Assembly (NCBI RefSeq): GCF_002006345.1 | Contig: NZ_LZZM01000080.1 | Coordinates: forward strand, 26,761-90,760 | DNA: 64,000 nucleotides | Reading direction: 5' to 3' | Source of the DNA: Clostridium puniceum | GTDB taxonomy: Bacteria; Bacillota; Clostridia; Clostridiales; Clostridiaceae | Shown here: piece after piece, positions 56,012-64,000 of the stretch | Numbering within the stretch: the stretch's first letter is position 1 | Layout: every line of letters starts with the position of its first letter | The notes under the pieces: generated by a model | Told to the model about the DNA's origin: nothing | Database searches by the model: none | Seen by the model: only the letters and a program-made list of their open reading frames with translations | Position numbers and translations under genes: made by a program

Positions 56012-58401
56012 TATTTAGTCCTCCCCTTTACAGTAATTTGTGGAACTCCTGTTTCCTCTTCATTATTACATTGCATTTTTACTCTTACTTTTCCGTCCTT
56101 AATATATTCAGTTGGATTTTTTAAACTTTCACCATTTACAATGTAATTTATTGGTTTATATTGATTCTCTTTATAATTATAAACAGACACAGATCCCTTA
56201 AAGCTTGATTTTTTAAGTTCTGGATTTTCTACATATCCAACCTTTAAATCTAATAAATTTATGTCTTTATCTATTGTATAATCTAAAACCAAATCTCCGC
56301 TTCCAAAAATTACATTGTTTTGAGTATCAATATCTACATTTTCATTTATTTCTACTATACTTCCCTTAAAATATCCTAGTGGATAGTCTAAATTTCCTTC
56401 ATTGTCAGTAAAATCTACATTGATCTCTTGAATAATTGCAGTCGTATCGTATTTAGATACTGACTTTCCACCAAAATCAAATCTATAATCTATAGGCATA
56501 TCAGTTACTGCAATTAAATATGTTGATTGATTATTGATATTTGTCTCTCCTATGCTAGATATTAAATTACTCATTCTCAATACATCTTTAAATTCTTCCT
56601 TTTTTTCTTTATGGCCTGATCCAGACCTAAATTGTCTATAATAGTTATTTCTCAAACTATCTCCATAAGAAGCTAATCCTGAAGCAGAATAACTCATTGA
56701 TTCTATTTCCTTTTCTTCATCAGATTTCATCGCTCCTAGTTCCCAAATCGTGTTATAAGATACTACCAATAACTTTTGAATATCATATCCTAAGGTATTC
56801 TTAATCTTTCCTGATAATTTTCGAGAACTATAGTTTAAATTTGCATCAATACTTGGAACTATTTCTTTATGTCCAGAAATTTCAAACTGCTTCATACTTA
56901 ATGCTGATAAGTTTTTGAATTCAAAGTAAGAATTATTTTGTCTATATACAGTTTTTGTTCCTAATTTAGTAAAATTATTTGTATCAGCATTTTCATGATA
57001 ATTGTCATTAGTAAAATTTTGAAGAGTAGTTCCGATAGGCTCTTGAACTTTCAAATCATTTTTATATTTTGATCCAATACCTGCATATCCAATAACTTTG
57101 CTTGTACCATTTTTATCGCTTGTAACAATATTCACTTGATTTAGAACTATATCTTTAATACGTGTACTACTTCCAAGTATATATAGTGAAAGTGAGAAAG
57201 CTATTGCTATAGCTGGAATAATACCCCATAACCATTCTCTCTTATTTAACTTCTTCATTATCAGATAAATAATAAGACCTACAATTAGTGCATAACTTAT
57301 AAATATAATTATTAATACCCACATATTAAAAGTTTCCCTATATGGCACATTATTACTTAATTCTTCAATACCATACGGTACACCATTCCCTCCATGTCTG
57401 TAAGAACTATTATTTTTCTCTAAAAAATCCTTTCCTAAACACTCTTTCCATATATTCATAGTCTTATCTTTTGTAGCTATTGTTTTATTCCCTAAATCAA
57501 AGGTTGCTATATATATTTTTCCTTGACCTTTATTAATTAAATAGATTAATTGATCCTCTCCTTCTTGCAATTTTACAGTTGCATCTTTTAAATTTAATTT
57601 AGCAAGAGTATATCCATTAATATCCTTAGTACCATTATAAGTTATATTAAAAAATTCTTTATCCAAATTTTCTATTGTTTTAGGTGAATTTTCTCCACTT
57701 CCTATTATTAATATTCCACCATTTTCAACCCATGTAGATAAATTTTCATATTGCTCTCTTTGTAAATTAGAAGTGTTATAATTGTTAATTACAATTACAT
57801 CTAATGATGAAATATTTTTAGGACTTCTTAATAAGGAATTCAATTGTAAAGGGACACTAGTAGTCTTATTAACTCTATCTCCTCTTTTATTATTTGAATT
57901 ATTCAAACTACTAAAATCTAAAAATCTTATGGCAAGTCCATTAAAATCATCCGCTAGAATTCCCATAAACATATCTGCTCCGCCAACTCTTCCATTACTA
58001 ATCAATACAGTATTTTGCTTTATAATATTTTCACCTTGCTTCAGTACTACTGCTAATTTTAAAGCGTTTTCAGGCAGATTAATTGGAATAGTTACTGTTC
58101 TTTTTTCTTTAGCTCCTATATTAATTTCTGATACAAATGCATCATATGTATTAGGAGTATTAGCTGAAACTCTTACTTCCAATTGTCCTTCTATATTTTC
58201 TCCATTGTTTTCTACTTCAATATTTACAGGTACTGCTGTAGAACCTTTAAAATTCCCTTGAATTCCATAGCTTACCTTCATTGTAATGGAAGTATTTTCT
58301 TCTGTTTTATTTTCTGCTTTACATATTGTTGGCATAAAACCAATTAATATAAAAAATATAGCTAATATACTTAGCAGCTTAGTCTTATTGATTCTGTTCA
58401 T
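56011..58401 (-). CDS. Secreted/membrane protein with amidotransferase-like domain (first gene of the VWA/MoxR/ABC operon)
   Basis: 796 residues. Signal peptide (residues 1-28, ending ICKAE), then an extracellular immunoglobulin-like domain (30-125), a GATase1/BatA-type domain (FLDFSSLNN to about 330, with IVINNYNTSNLQREQYENLS and WVENGGILIIGSGEN), two membrane helices (about 365-385 and 393-415) and a further beta-rich outside region to the C-terminus. It lies immediately before the ABC ATPase and has the operator-promoter at 58508-58565 upstream. Such proteins commonly act as auxiliary parts of ABC-2 transporters; not further recognised. Confidence 0.82.
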   Translation of the reverse strand: MNRINKTKLLSILAIFFILIGFMPTICKAENKTEENTSITMKVSYGIQGNFKGSTAVPVNIEVENNGENIEGQLEVRVSANTPNTYDAFVSEINIGAKEKRTVTIPINLPENALKLAVVLKQGENIIKQNTVLISNGRVGGADMFMGILADDFNGLAIRFLDFSSLNNSNNKRGDRVNKTTSVPLQLNSLLRSPKNISSLDVIVINNYNTSNLQREQYENLSTWVENGGILIIGSGENSPKTIENLDKEFFNITYNGTKDINGYTLAKLNLKDATVKLQEGEDQLIYLINKGQGKIYIATFDLGNKTIATKDKTMNIWKECLGKDFLEKNNSSYRHGGNGVPYGIEELSNNVPYRETFNMWVLIIIFISYALIVGLIIYLIMKKLNKREWLWGIIPAIAIAFSLSLYILGSSTRIKDIVLNQVNIVTSDKNGTSKVIGYAGIGSKYKNDLKVQEPIGTTLQNFTNDNYHENADTNNFTKLGTKTVYRQNNSYFEFKNLSALSMKQFEISGHKEIVPSIDANLNYSSRKLSGKIKNTLGYDIQKLLVVSYNTIWELGAMKSDEEKEIESMSYSASGLASYGDSLRNNYYRQFRSGSGHKEKKEEFKDVLRMSNLISSIGETNINNQSTYLIAVTDMPIDYRFDFGGKSVSKYDTTAIIQEINVDFTDNEGNLDYPLGYFKGSIVEINENVDIDTQNNVIFGSGDLVLDYTIDKDINLLDLKVGYVENPELKKSSFKGSVSVYNYKENQYKPINYIVNGESLKNPTEYIKDGKVRVKMQCNNEEETGVPQITVKGRTK

Positions 58402-58507
58402 TCATTTTTCCCCCATATTACATAATAAATAATTTTTTAACACACTCTTACTTTTTTACAAACTTATCTTAATATTAATAAATTCTTCATTATTTCTTAA
58501 TTGTCCC

Positions 58508-58565
58508 AAGTGTACTATTTGTAGTGGTACACTTAGATTATAGATTAGAATATATTATTTATCAA
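58508..58565 (-). promoter_or_regulatory. Promoter with YtrA-type operator for the VWA/MoxR/ABC operon
   Basis: Minus-strand -35 TTGATA (58560-58565), 17-base spacer and -10 TATAAT (58537-58542). Next to it is the inverted repeat AAGTGTAC-N11-GTACACTT (58508-58534), which contains AGTGTA-N13-TACACT. This is the known operator layout of YtrA-subfamily GntR repressors. It overlaps the expected start site. Confidence 0.85.
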
Positions 58566-58615
58566 TTAATAATTTCTTAATTTTTCCTTAATTGAGAATA
58601 ATATAATATACAAAA

Positions 58616-58649
58616 GACAGATATTAATTCTAAAAATTTAATATCTGCC
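58616..58649 (-). terminator. Terminator of topB
   Basis: Stem GGCAGATATTAA / TTAATATCTGTC (minus strand) with a TTTTGTATA tail, about 100 bases past the topB stop and upstream of the operon promoter. Confidence 0.8.
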
Positions 58650-58751
58650 TCATTGTAATATGTATTTCATATTCTTTTTATAAACATATGATAAAATTTA
58701 TGAAACAACTCATTTAATCTTATTACTATATTTTTCACTTCAACTCCAAGC

Positions 58752-60914
58752 TTAATCTATAAATTCAATTTTCCAATTAAAATATCCTGTTTCCTTATTC
58801 TTTTCATATTTAAAATAAGCCGAAAATGTATTTCCTTTTTTACTTTTTAAATTTCTAAAGCCTACCTTACCATTTTTAAGTAAAAGTTCTACCATTTCTT
58901 TTGATATTTTCTTTCCAAAGGATGCAATATATTTATCATCCTTCCAAATGGTATACTTGCAACCATTTTTCCAATTGCTGCATCCAAAGCTTTTTTCCCC
59001 TTCAACTACTGGATTTCCGCAAATAGGACAAGACCCTAAGTTCACCATATCCTTAGATATCTCAACTTTAAACCTTGATAATGCACCTTCATCCTTCTTT
59101 ATTTCCTCTACAGACTTAATAGTAAAATCTATTATTAATTTCATAAAATCACTTTTAGCAAATTTACCTTTTTCAATGTCTGAAAGAGTTTTTTCTAGCT
59201 TTCCTGTATATTCTAAATCCAACAAATCCTTCACTGGAAAAATTTCCACTAAATTTCTTCCAAGATCACTGCACATAAGGTTTTTACCTTTAGTTCTTAA
59301 ATATCCTATATCTTTTAATTTTTTTATCGTCTCAGCTCGAGTTGCTGGGGTTCCTATACTATAACCACTTAAAATAGCCTGCATCATCTCATCAGTATCT
59401 TCTTCTTTATCTTCGACACCTTTTCCACAAGTTTCCATAACCCTAAGCAATGTCTTTTCTGTATGATACTTTGGTGGTTTTTTAGTGACTGAACTAACTT
59501 TTGAATCTACAATATCCACATTTTCATCTTTTTCAATCTTTGGAAGAATCACATCTTTACTTTCTATTTTTTCAACTATCTTCCAACCTTCTACAAGCTT
59601 TACTTTTCCCTTTGAAACAAATATACCTTTAACTTCTGCATTATCAGCTTTTAACGTTACCTTAGTTTCTTCAAATTCAGCTATAGGCATAAACTGCATT
59701 ATAAATCTATTTTTAATAGCTTCATAAACGATTTTTTCATCTGCTGATAGTCCTGATGGCTTAATATATGTTGGCGTTATAGCACTATGACTCTCAACTT
59801 TTGAACTATCAAAAATTCTTTTAGAGGTATTAAATTTAATATCTGCTTCATATGGTAATCCAACTTTTAAGGTATCCAAAACTTTTTTTGCTCTATCTTT
59901 TAAGCTTTCCTCCAGAACTACACTTGCTGTTCTTGGATAAGTTGTAAGCTTCTTTTCATAAAGTGATTGTGCAACTTTTAGAACCTTATCAGATGTCCAG
60001 CCTTTATACTTACTTGTAACATATCCTTGTAAATTTGATAGATTAAATAAGTATGGCGGATATTCTTTTTTTAGTTCTGTTTGTTTGTCAATAATCTTCG
60101 CTATTGACCCTTCAAGCAAAGGAAGAAGTTTATCCAAATCCTCTTTAATATCGAATTTTTCCGAATCATTTTCATAATAAAGTCCTTCAAACTCTTCATT
60201 TTGCGAATTCTTAAAATTTGATATTAATTTATAGTAAGTTGTCGCAGTAAAATTTTCTATTTCTTTATCTCTATCATAAATAATCTTTAAAGTAGGCAAT
60301 AAAACTCTGCCTATATTAATAGTTTTATTTTCTTCAAATTTATATTTCAATGTACTTACAGACGTTAAATTAATTCCAATAATCCAATCACTCCACTGTC
60401 TTCCTATCCCAGCATCCTGTAGTGATTGCATTTCTTTATTGTCTTTTAAAGCTTCCATTCCACTTTTAACTTCATCTGGCGTCCATTCGTTTAAAAGTAA
60501 TCTATATATAGGCTTTTTAACCTCAAAATAACCAAATAATTCATCTGCTATAACCTGACCTTCCCTATCATAATCGGTAGCTGAAATTATACTATCCACA
60601 TCATTTTTGTCAATTAAAGTCTTTATTATTCCCAACTGTTTTTTAGCACCCTTATCCTCTATAGTTCTATCCACCCCATCACACTTTACCTTATACAAAA
60701 AATTTTCTGGAATAAATGGAAACTTCTCAAATCTCCACCCCTTCATATTTTCATCATAATCCTTTGCATCGTACAGCTGCAAAAGATGTCCAAATGCCCA
60801 GGTTATATAATATCCATCACCTTCAAAATAACCATCTCTTCTAGTTTTTATCTTAAATGCATCTGCAATATTTTTAGCAACAGATGGCTTTTCCGCAATA
60901 ATAACTCTTGCCAT
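58752..60914 (-). CDS. topB: Topoisomerase III (type IA), divergent
   Basis: 720 residues. Toprim domain MARVIIAEKPSVAKNIADAF and ATDYDREGQ (acidic site about 112-120), INLTS in the core, GRVLLPTL, active-site Tyr 326 in TYPRTAS (usual TYPRTDS), DIGYLRTKGKNL and one C-terminal four-Cys zinc finger (CPICG...GCSNWKNGC). It nicks and passes single DNA strands. The paralogue looks complete, but two signatures deviate: GRVLLPTL for GRVQTPTL and Ala for the usual Asp. An AGGAGG-like site precedes the ATG. Single gene with its own terminator. Confidence 0.93.
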   Translation of the reverse strand: MARVIIAEKPSVAKNIADAFKIKTRRDGYFEGDGYYITWAFGHLLQLYDAKDYDENMKGWRFEKFPFIPENFLYKVKCDGVDRTIEDKGAKKQLGIIKTLIDKNDVDSIISATDYDREGQVIADELFGYFEVKKPIYRLLLNEWTPDEVKSGMEALKDNKEMQSLQDAGIGRQWSDWIIGINLTSVSTLKYKFEENKTINIGRVLLPTLKIIYDRDKEIENFTATTYYKLISNFKNSQNEEFEGLYYENDSEKFDIKEDLDKLLPLLEGSIAKIIDKQTELKKEYPPYLFNLSNLQGYVTSKYKGWTSDKVLKVAQSLYEKKLTTYPRTASVVLEESLKDRAKKVLDTLKVGLPYEADIKFNTSKRIFDSSKVESHSAITPTYIKPSGLSADEKIVYEAIKNRFIMQFMPIAEFEETKVTLKADNAEVKGIFVSKGKVKLVEGWKIVEKIESKDVILPKIEKDENVDIVDSKVSSVTKKPPKYHTEKTLLRVMETCGKGVEDKEEDTDEMMQAILSGYSIGTPATRAETIKKLKDIGYLRTKGKNLMCSDLGRNLVEIFPVKDLLDLEYTGKLEKTLSDIEKGKFAKSDFMKLIIDFTIKSVEEIKKDEGALSRFKVEISKDMVNLGSCPICGNPVVEGEKSFGCSNWKNGCKYTIWKDDKYIASFGKKISKEMVELLLKNGKVGFRNLKSKKGNTFSAYFKYEKNKETGYFNWKIEFID

Positions 60915-60990
60915 GATATTTTTGTATCCTCCTTATAGTTATTACTTTTAGGCACAAGAAATAAAATAACAAATCTCTAATACATGTATA

Positions 60991-61067
60991 TTTTTCGTTG
61001 GACAAGAAAGTATATTAACCTCATAGAGAGCTATTAGGTTAATATAGTGACAAAGTATAACGAAAAA
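60991..61067. repeat. Nested inverted repeats upstream of topB
   Basis: An outer 9-base pair (TTTTTCGTT 60991-60999 and AACGAAAAA 61059-61067) encloses a perfect 11-base hairpin (TATATTAACCT/AGGTTAATATA, 61011-61046, 14-base loop). It lies 77-153 bases upstream of topB in the 60915-61414 gap, which otherwise shows no gene. Confidence 0.8.
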
Positions 61068-61414
61068 CAGACTACCATTCTGACTTATTATTTTTTGAAT
61101 ATGCCTTAGCAATATCTATATTAACATTAAACTAAAAATAAAACCAGTTGAAGTTATTCTTGTTTTTAATGAGAGTACTTGATATTAAAGTATTTAATTT
61201 ACATCCATAAAATAGAAAATCTAATTATTACATTTTCTTTAACATTCAATCTGCAATATGAATTATTATCAAATCACTGCTATAATTAGTATATAATAAA
61301 TTGTAATTTACTAATACTTATAAACAAATTAGAGTTTATACTTAGTAATTATTATATATTGATTAGGGGATAATACTAATTATTATTAAATTGAATATCA
61401 AGGGGGATTTAATA

Positions 61415-62554
61415 ATGCCGAGAAAAATTATATTAAATATTATTATTTTATTATTTATATCAACGTTATTATTAACAGGCTGTGAAAGTATAACTCAAAA
61501 AAATTTTCGCGAAAAAACAGTTGTCAGTTCTGATAATAATATAAAATCTAAATTAGCTAAATATATGGATAGATATTCTAAGAAGAATGAATTTAGTGGC
61601 TCAATTCTTATCGCTAAGGATGACGAGGTCCTATTAAATAAAGGATATGGTATAGCAGATTATAATAAACGCCTTCCTAATAAACCACAGACAATTTTTG
61701 AAATTGCTTCTCTGACAAAACAATTTACTGCTACAGCAATTTTAATGCTTCAAGAACAAAAACTTTTAAATGTAAATGATTCTCTGAGTACGTATATTTC
61801 TGATTATCCCAATGGAGATGATATAACAATTTATAATCTACTTACTCATACGTCTGGTATTCCTGACTATTTAGATTATGCTGATTCAATAGACACTGAA
61901 AATCATAATCTTGTTTACACACCAGAAGAACTTATTAAGTTATTTAAAAATGAACCTTTTAATTTTAATGCTGGAACCTCATTTGAGTACAGTAATTCAA
62001 ACTATATACTACTTGGCTACATAATTGAAAAAGCATCAAATATAACGTATGAGGATTATATAGAAAATAATATAATAGTTCCATTGAACTTAACTTCAAC
62101 AGGTTTTTTAAGCAATGAAACTGATGTGAAAAATAAATCTATTGGGTATTATTTTATAAACAAACATTCAAATGAACATGCTGAAGCTCCAAAGATGGAA
62201 GGCTTAATGTCATACTCTGCTGGTGAGATTTATTCTACCTCTGAAGATTTACTGAAATGGGAAAATGCTTTATTTTCAGAAGAATTAATTACTAAGGAAT
62301 CATTAAATGAAATGTTTACACCTTATTTAAATAATTATGGTTATGGCTGGTTTACTTATGAAAATGAAGATGAGGACAAAATTGTTTTTCATAGTGGAAA
62401 TCTACCAGGCTATACTTCATTTGTAGAAAAAAATCTCGATAAAAATTATTTGATTATTATATTATGTAATGAAAATATTGACGAAACTATTAATAATCTT
62501 TCTACTGAATTATCTGAAATTCTAGATCGTGAATATCTACTAGATAATGAATAA
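61415..62554 (+). CDS. Serine beta-lactamase/D,D-peptidase-type lipoprotein
   Basis: 379 residues from ATG 61415, which has AAGGGGGAT upstream; a TTG 24 bases earlier is less likely. A lipoprotein signal (LLFISTLLLTGCES) is followed by the beta-lactamase class C fold: active-site Ser-x-x-Lys in IASLTKQFT, Tyr-Ser-Asn in FEYSNSNYILL and His-Ser-Gly in VFHSGNLPGYTS. Such proteins are usually D-amino-peptidases or esterases, not resistance enzymes. No regulator is adjacent. Confidence 0.9.
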   Translation: MPRKIILNIIILLFISTLLLTGCESITQKNFREKTVVSSDNNIKSKLAKYMDRYSKKNEFSGSILIAKDDEVLLNKGYGIADYNKRLPNKPQTIFEIASLTKQFTATAILMLQEQKLLNVNDSLSTYISDYPNGDDITIYNLLTHTSGIPDYLDYADSIDTENHNLVYTPEELIKLFKNEPFNFNAGTSFEYSNSNYILLGYIIEKASNITYEDYIENNIIVPLNLTSTGFLSNETDVKNKSIGYYFINKHSNEHAEAPKMEGLMSYSAGEIYSTSEDLLKWENALFSEELITKESLNEMFTPYLNNYGYGWFTYENEDEDKIVFHSGNLPGYTSFVEKNLDKNYLIIILCNENIDETINNLSTELSEILDREYLLDNE

Positions 62555-62598
62555 TAAAAATAGTCTTCCAGAAAATAAATAAAAATTTTAATAAAACA

Positions 62599-62642
62599 AA
62601 ACCATTCATAAAGTTAAAAAATAACTTATGTGAATGGTTTTT
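62599..62642. terminator. Terminator between the beta-lactamase-type gene and the dehydrogenase gene
   Basis: Stem AAACCATTCA / TGAATGGTTT plus an inner AAGTTA/TAACTT pair; plus-strand T run after it. The two flanking genes are convergent, so it can serve both. Confidence 0.85.
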
Positions 62643-62758
62643 TAATTATAGAAAAATAATGAATTATATTTTTATCATTTTCAATTGCTTTATTTATGAA
62701 AGTTTACAAACATCCTTTTTGAGAGTAAGTATTTTTTTACTTTTTATGCAAAACAATT

Positions 62759-63718
62759 TTAAAGTTCAACTCTATTTCTTATTTCTTTTCTATTGTATGC
62801 ACTAATATTTTCTAACAAATCAGCAAATAATCTATTTCTAGCTTCTTCACTTGCCCATGCTACATGTGGAGTTAACACTAGTTTATTTTTATTTTTAATA
62901 TTTATTAATGGATTCTCTAAAGGAATTGGTTCAATCTTAAATACATCCAAAGCAGCTCCGCCTATTATATCTTCATCTATAGCTCTAGCTAAATCTTTAT
63001 CTACTATTATAGGACCTCTTGCAACATTTATTACCACTGCATCTTTTTTCATTTTAGTAAAAGCTTCATAATTAATTAAACCTTCAGTTTTTTCATTTAA
63101 AGGAGCATGAATAGAAATAATATCACATTGTTTTAATAACGAATCAAATTCTACTCTTGCATAATCTGAATCTGCGTTTTTTCCTGAAGTTGAATAATAT
63201 ACTACTCTTGCACCAAAAGCTTGTGCTATTTTAGCCACTCTTTTTCCAATATTCCCAAGTCCAATTATTCCCCATACCTTACCGCATAAATCTTTATATG
63301 GCACTTCAAGATTAGTGAACATTGGAGATTTAGAATATTCTCCGCTTTTTATATAATTATCAAAATAACTTATATTATCATATAAATGAAGTAACATAGC
63401 AAAGGTATGTTGTGCTACAGTTGTAGTTGAATATCCAGTTACATTAGTAACTGCAATCTTTCTTTCTCTAGCGTATTCAATATCTATATTATTGTATCCT
63501 GTAGCTGCTTCACAAATGAGTTCTAATTCAGTTGCATTTTTTAAGTTTTCTCTATTTAATACAACTTTATTAGTTAATATAATATTAGCATCTTTAATTC
63601 TATCTGCAACTTCTTCTTTTAAAGTTAAGTCATAATAAATTACTTGACCAAATTCATTTAATTTAATGTAATCTACATTACCTAAGGTTTTACCATCTAA
63701 TACTACTATTTTCTTCAT
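62759..63718 (-). CDS. D-2-hydroxyacid dehydrogenase
   Basis: 319 residues from ATG 63716-63718 (AGGGGAT 6 bases upstream; a TTG six bases earlier is less likely). NAD-binding motif GIIGLGNIGKRVAKIAQAFG, a first domain of about 95 residues, catalytic Arg in NVARGPII, Glu in DVFKIEPIP and His in LTPHVAWAS. It reduces a 2-keto acid such as glyoxylate, hydroxypyruvate or another keto acid with NAD(P)H. The substrate is not decided. The 282 bases to the window edge hold no gene. Confidence 0.94.
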   Translation of the reverse strand: MKKIVVLDGKTLGNVDYIKLNEFGQVIYYDLTLKEEVADRIKDANIILTNKVVLNRENLKNATELELICEAATGYNNIDIEYARERKIAVTNVTGYSTTTVAQHTFAMLLHLYDNISYFDNYIKSGEYSKSPMFTNLEVPYKDLCGKVWGIIGLGNIGKRVAKIAQAFGARVVYYSTSGKNADSDYARVEFDSLLKQCDIISIHAPLNEKTEGLINYEAFTKMKKDAVVINVARGPIIVDKDLARAIDEDIIGGAALDVFKIEPIPLENPLINIKNKNKLVLTPHVAWASEEARNRLFADLLENISAYNRKEIRNRVEL

Positions 63719-64000
63719 ATTCAATCCCCTTTTCTAACTTCAAAATAACAATTATTCATATTTAATAATTTTATGTAGAGCTTTAAATTTTATTTATATT
63801 ACTATTCTTCTTAATATCTATACTTAATTATTATGCATAATTTTCTATATTAATAATATCGTAAATATAAATAAATGTAAACTTGCTTTGTATTCATCTC
63901 CATTTAATCCTATAATATTATTACTTAATTTTATTTAAATTTCTATATAAATTGAAACTTATATCCTAAAAATATGCTCAGTTTTAATAGTAATTAAATT
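63719..64000. other. Intergenic end of the window
   Basis: 282 AT-rich bases without an open frame worth reporting on either strand. They should hold the promoter of the dehydrogenase gene; I could not place it. Confidence 0.5.

Noticed and set aside
61415..62554. Calling the serine hydrolase an antibiotic-resistance beta-lactamase
   Set aside because: The SxxK, YSN and HSG motifs are shared with esterases and D,D-peptidases. No resistance context or regulator is present.

Overview
The window is AT-rich, densely coded DNA of a Gram-positive anaerobe. The evidence fits a saccharolytic, probably solventogenic Clostridium of the C. beijerinckii type; this assignment is an inference. It rests on a T-box in front of thrS, strong AGGAGG-type ribosome sites, a LevR/sigma-54 controlled PTS, FeoAAB, clostridial gdhA, and a complete assimilatory sulfate operon built on an AprAB-like reductase. 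I saw no rRNA or tRNA gene, CRISPR array, transposase or phage gene.

Left part (1-9379): a partial acetolactate-synthase-type ThDP enzyme; a MerR-led operon (merR, a 3'-truncated carboxymuconolactone decarboxylase, then a GlnK/GlnL-like sensor kinase and response regulator) behind a textbook 19-bp-spacer MerR promoter; a secreted helical protein; thrS with its T-box; and an AraC regulator next to a relic of an amino acid permease. Carbohydrate part (9380-18767): uxuA-uxuB on the plus strand, facing a minus-strand operon of lactose/cellobiose-type PTS IIA-IIB-IIC plus a GH2 glycosidase, driven by a clear sigma-54 promoter and its LevR-type activator. Together these suggest uptake and breakdown of a glucuronide-containing sugar.

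Middle part (19497-45717): azlCD with a divergent XRE-cupin regulator; a DUF1304 protein; a beta-CASP nuclease with an unusual repeated C-terminus; gdhA; an eight-gene sulfate operon (sbp, cysT, cysW, cysA, aprA-like, aprB-like, cysD, cysN); a PHP phosphoesterase; feoA-feoA-feoB with a small Cys-rich FeoB-associated protein behind a Fur box; a eukaryote-type NADP isocitrate dehydrogenase; amtB behind a leader with an intrinsic terminator; a DUF4261-like protein; and a FAD/Rieske oxidoreductase.

Right part (45805-64000): an eight-gene operon of about 12.6 kb encodes a secreted membrane-anchored protein, an ABC ATPase and permease, a coiled-coil Gly/Ser-rich membrane protein, a MoxR AAA+ ATPase, a DUF58 protein and two large VWA membrane proteins. 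Its promoter (-35 and -10 with a 17-bp spacer) is followed by an inverted repeat with exactly the AGTGTA-N13-TACACT layout known for YtrA-family GntR repressors. This is my best candidate for an undescribed system: a cell-envelope machine joining ABC transport, MoxR/VWA chaperone-type parts and a YtrA-like stress switch. A divergent topoisomerase III, a serine beta-lactamase-type lipoprotein and a D-2-hydroxyacid dehydrogenase close the window.
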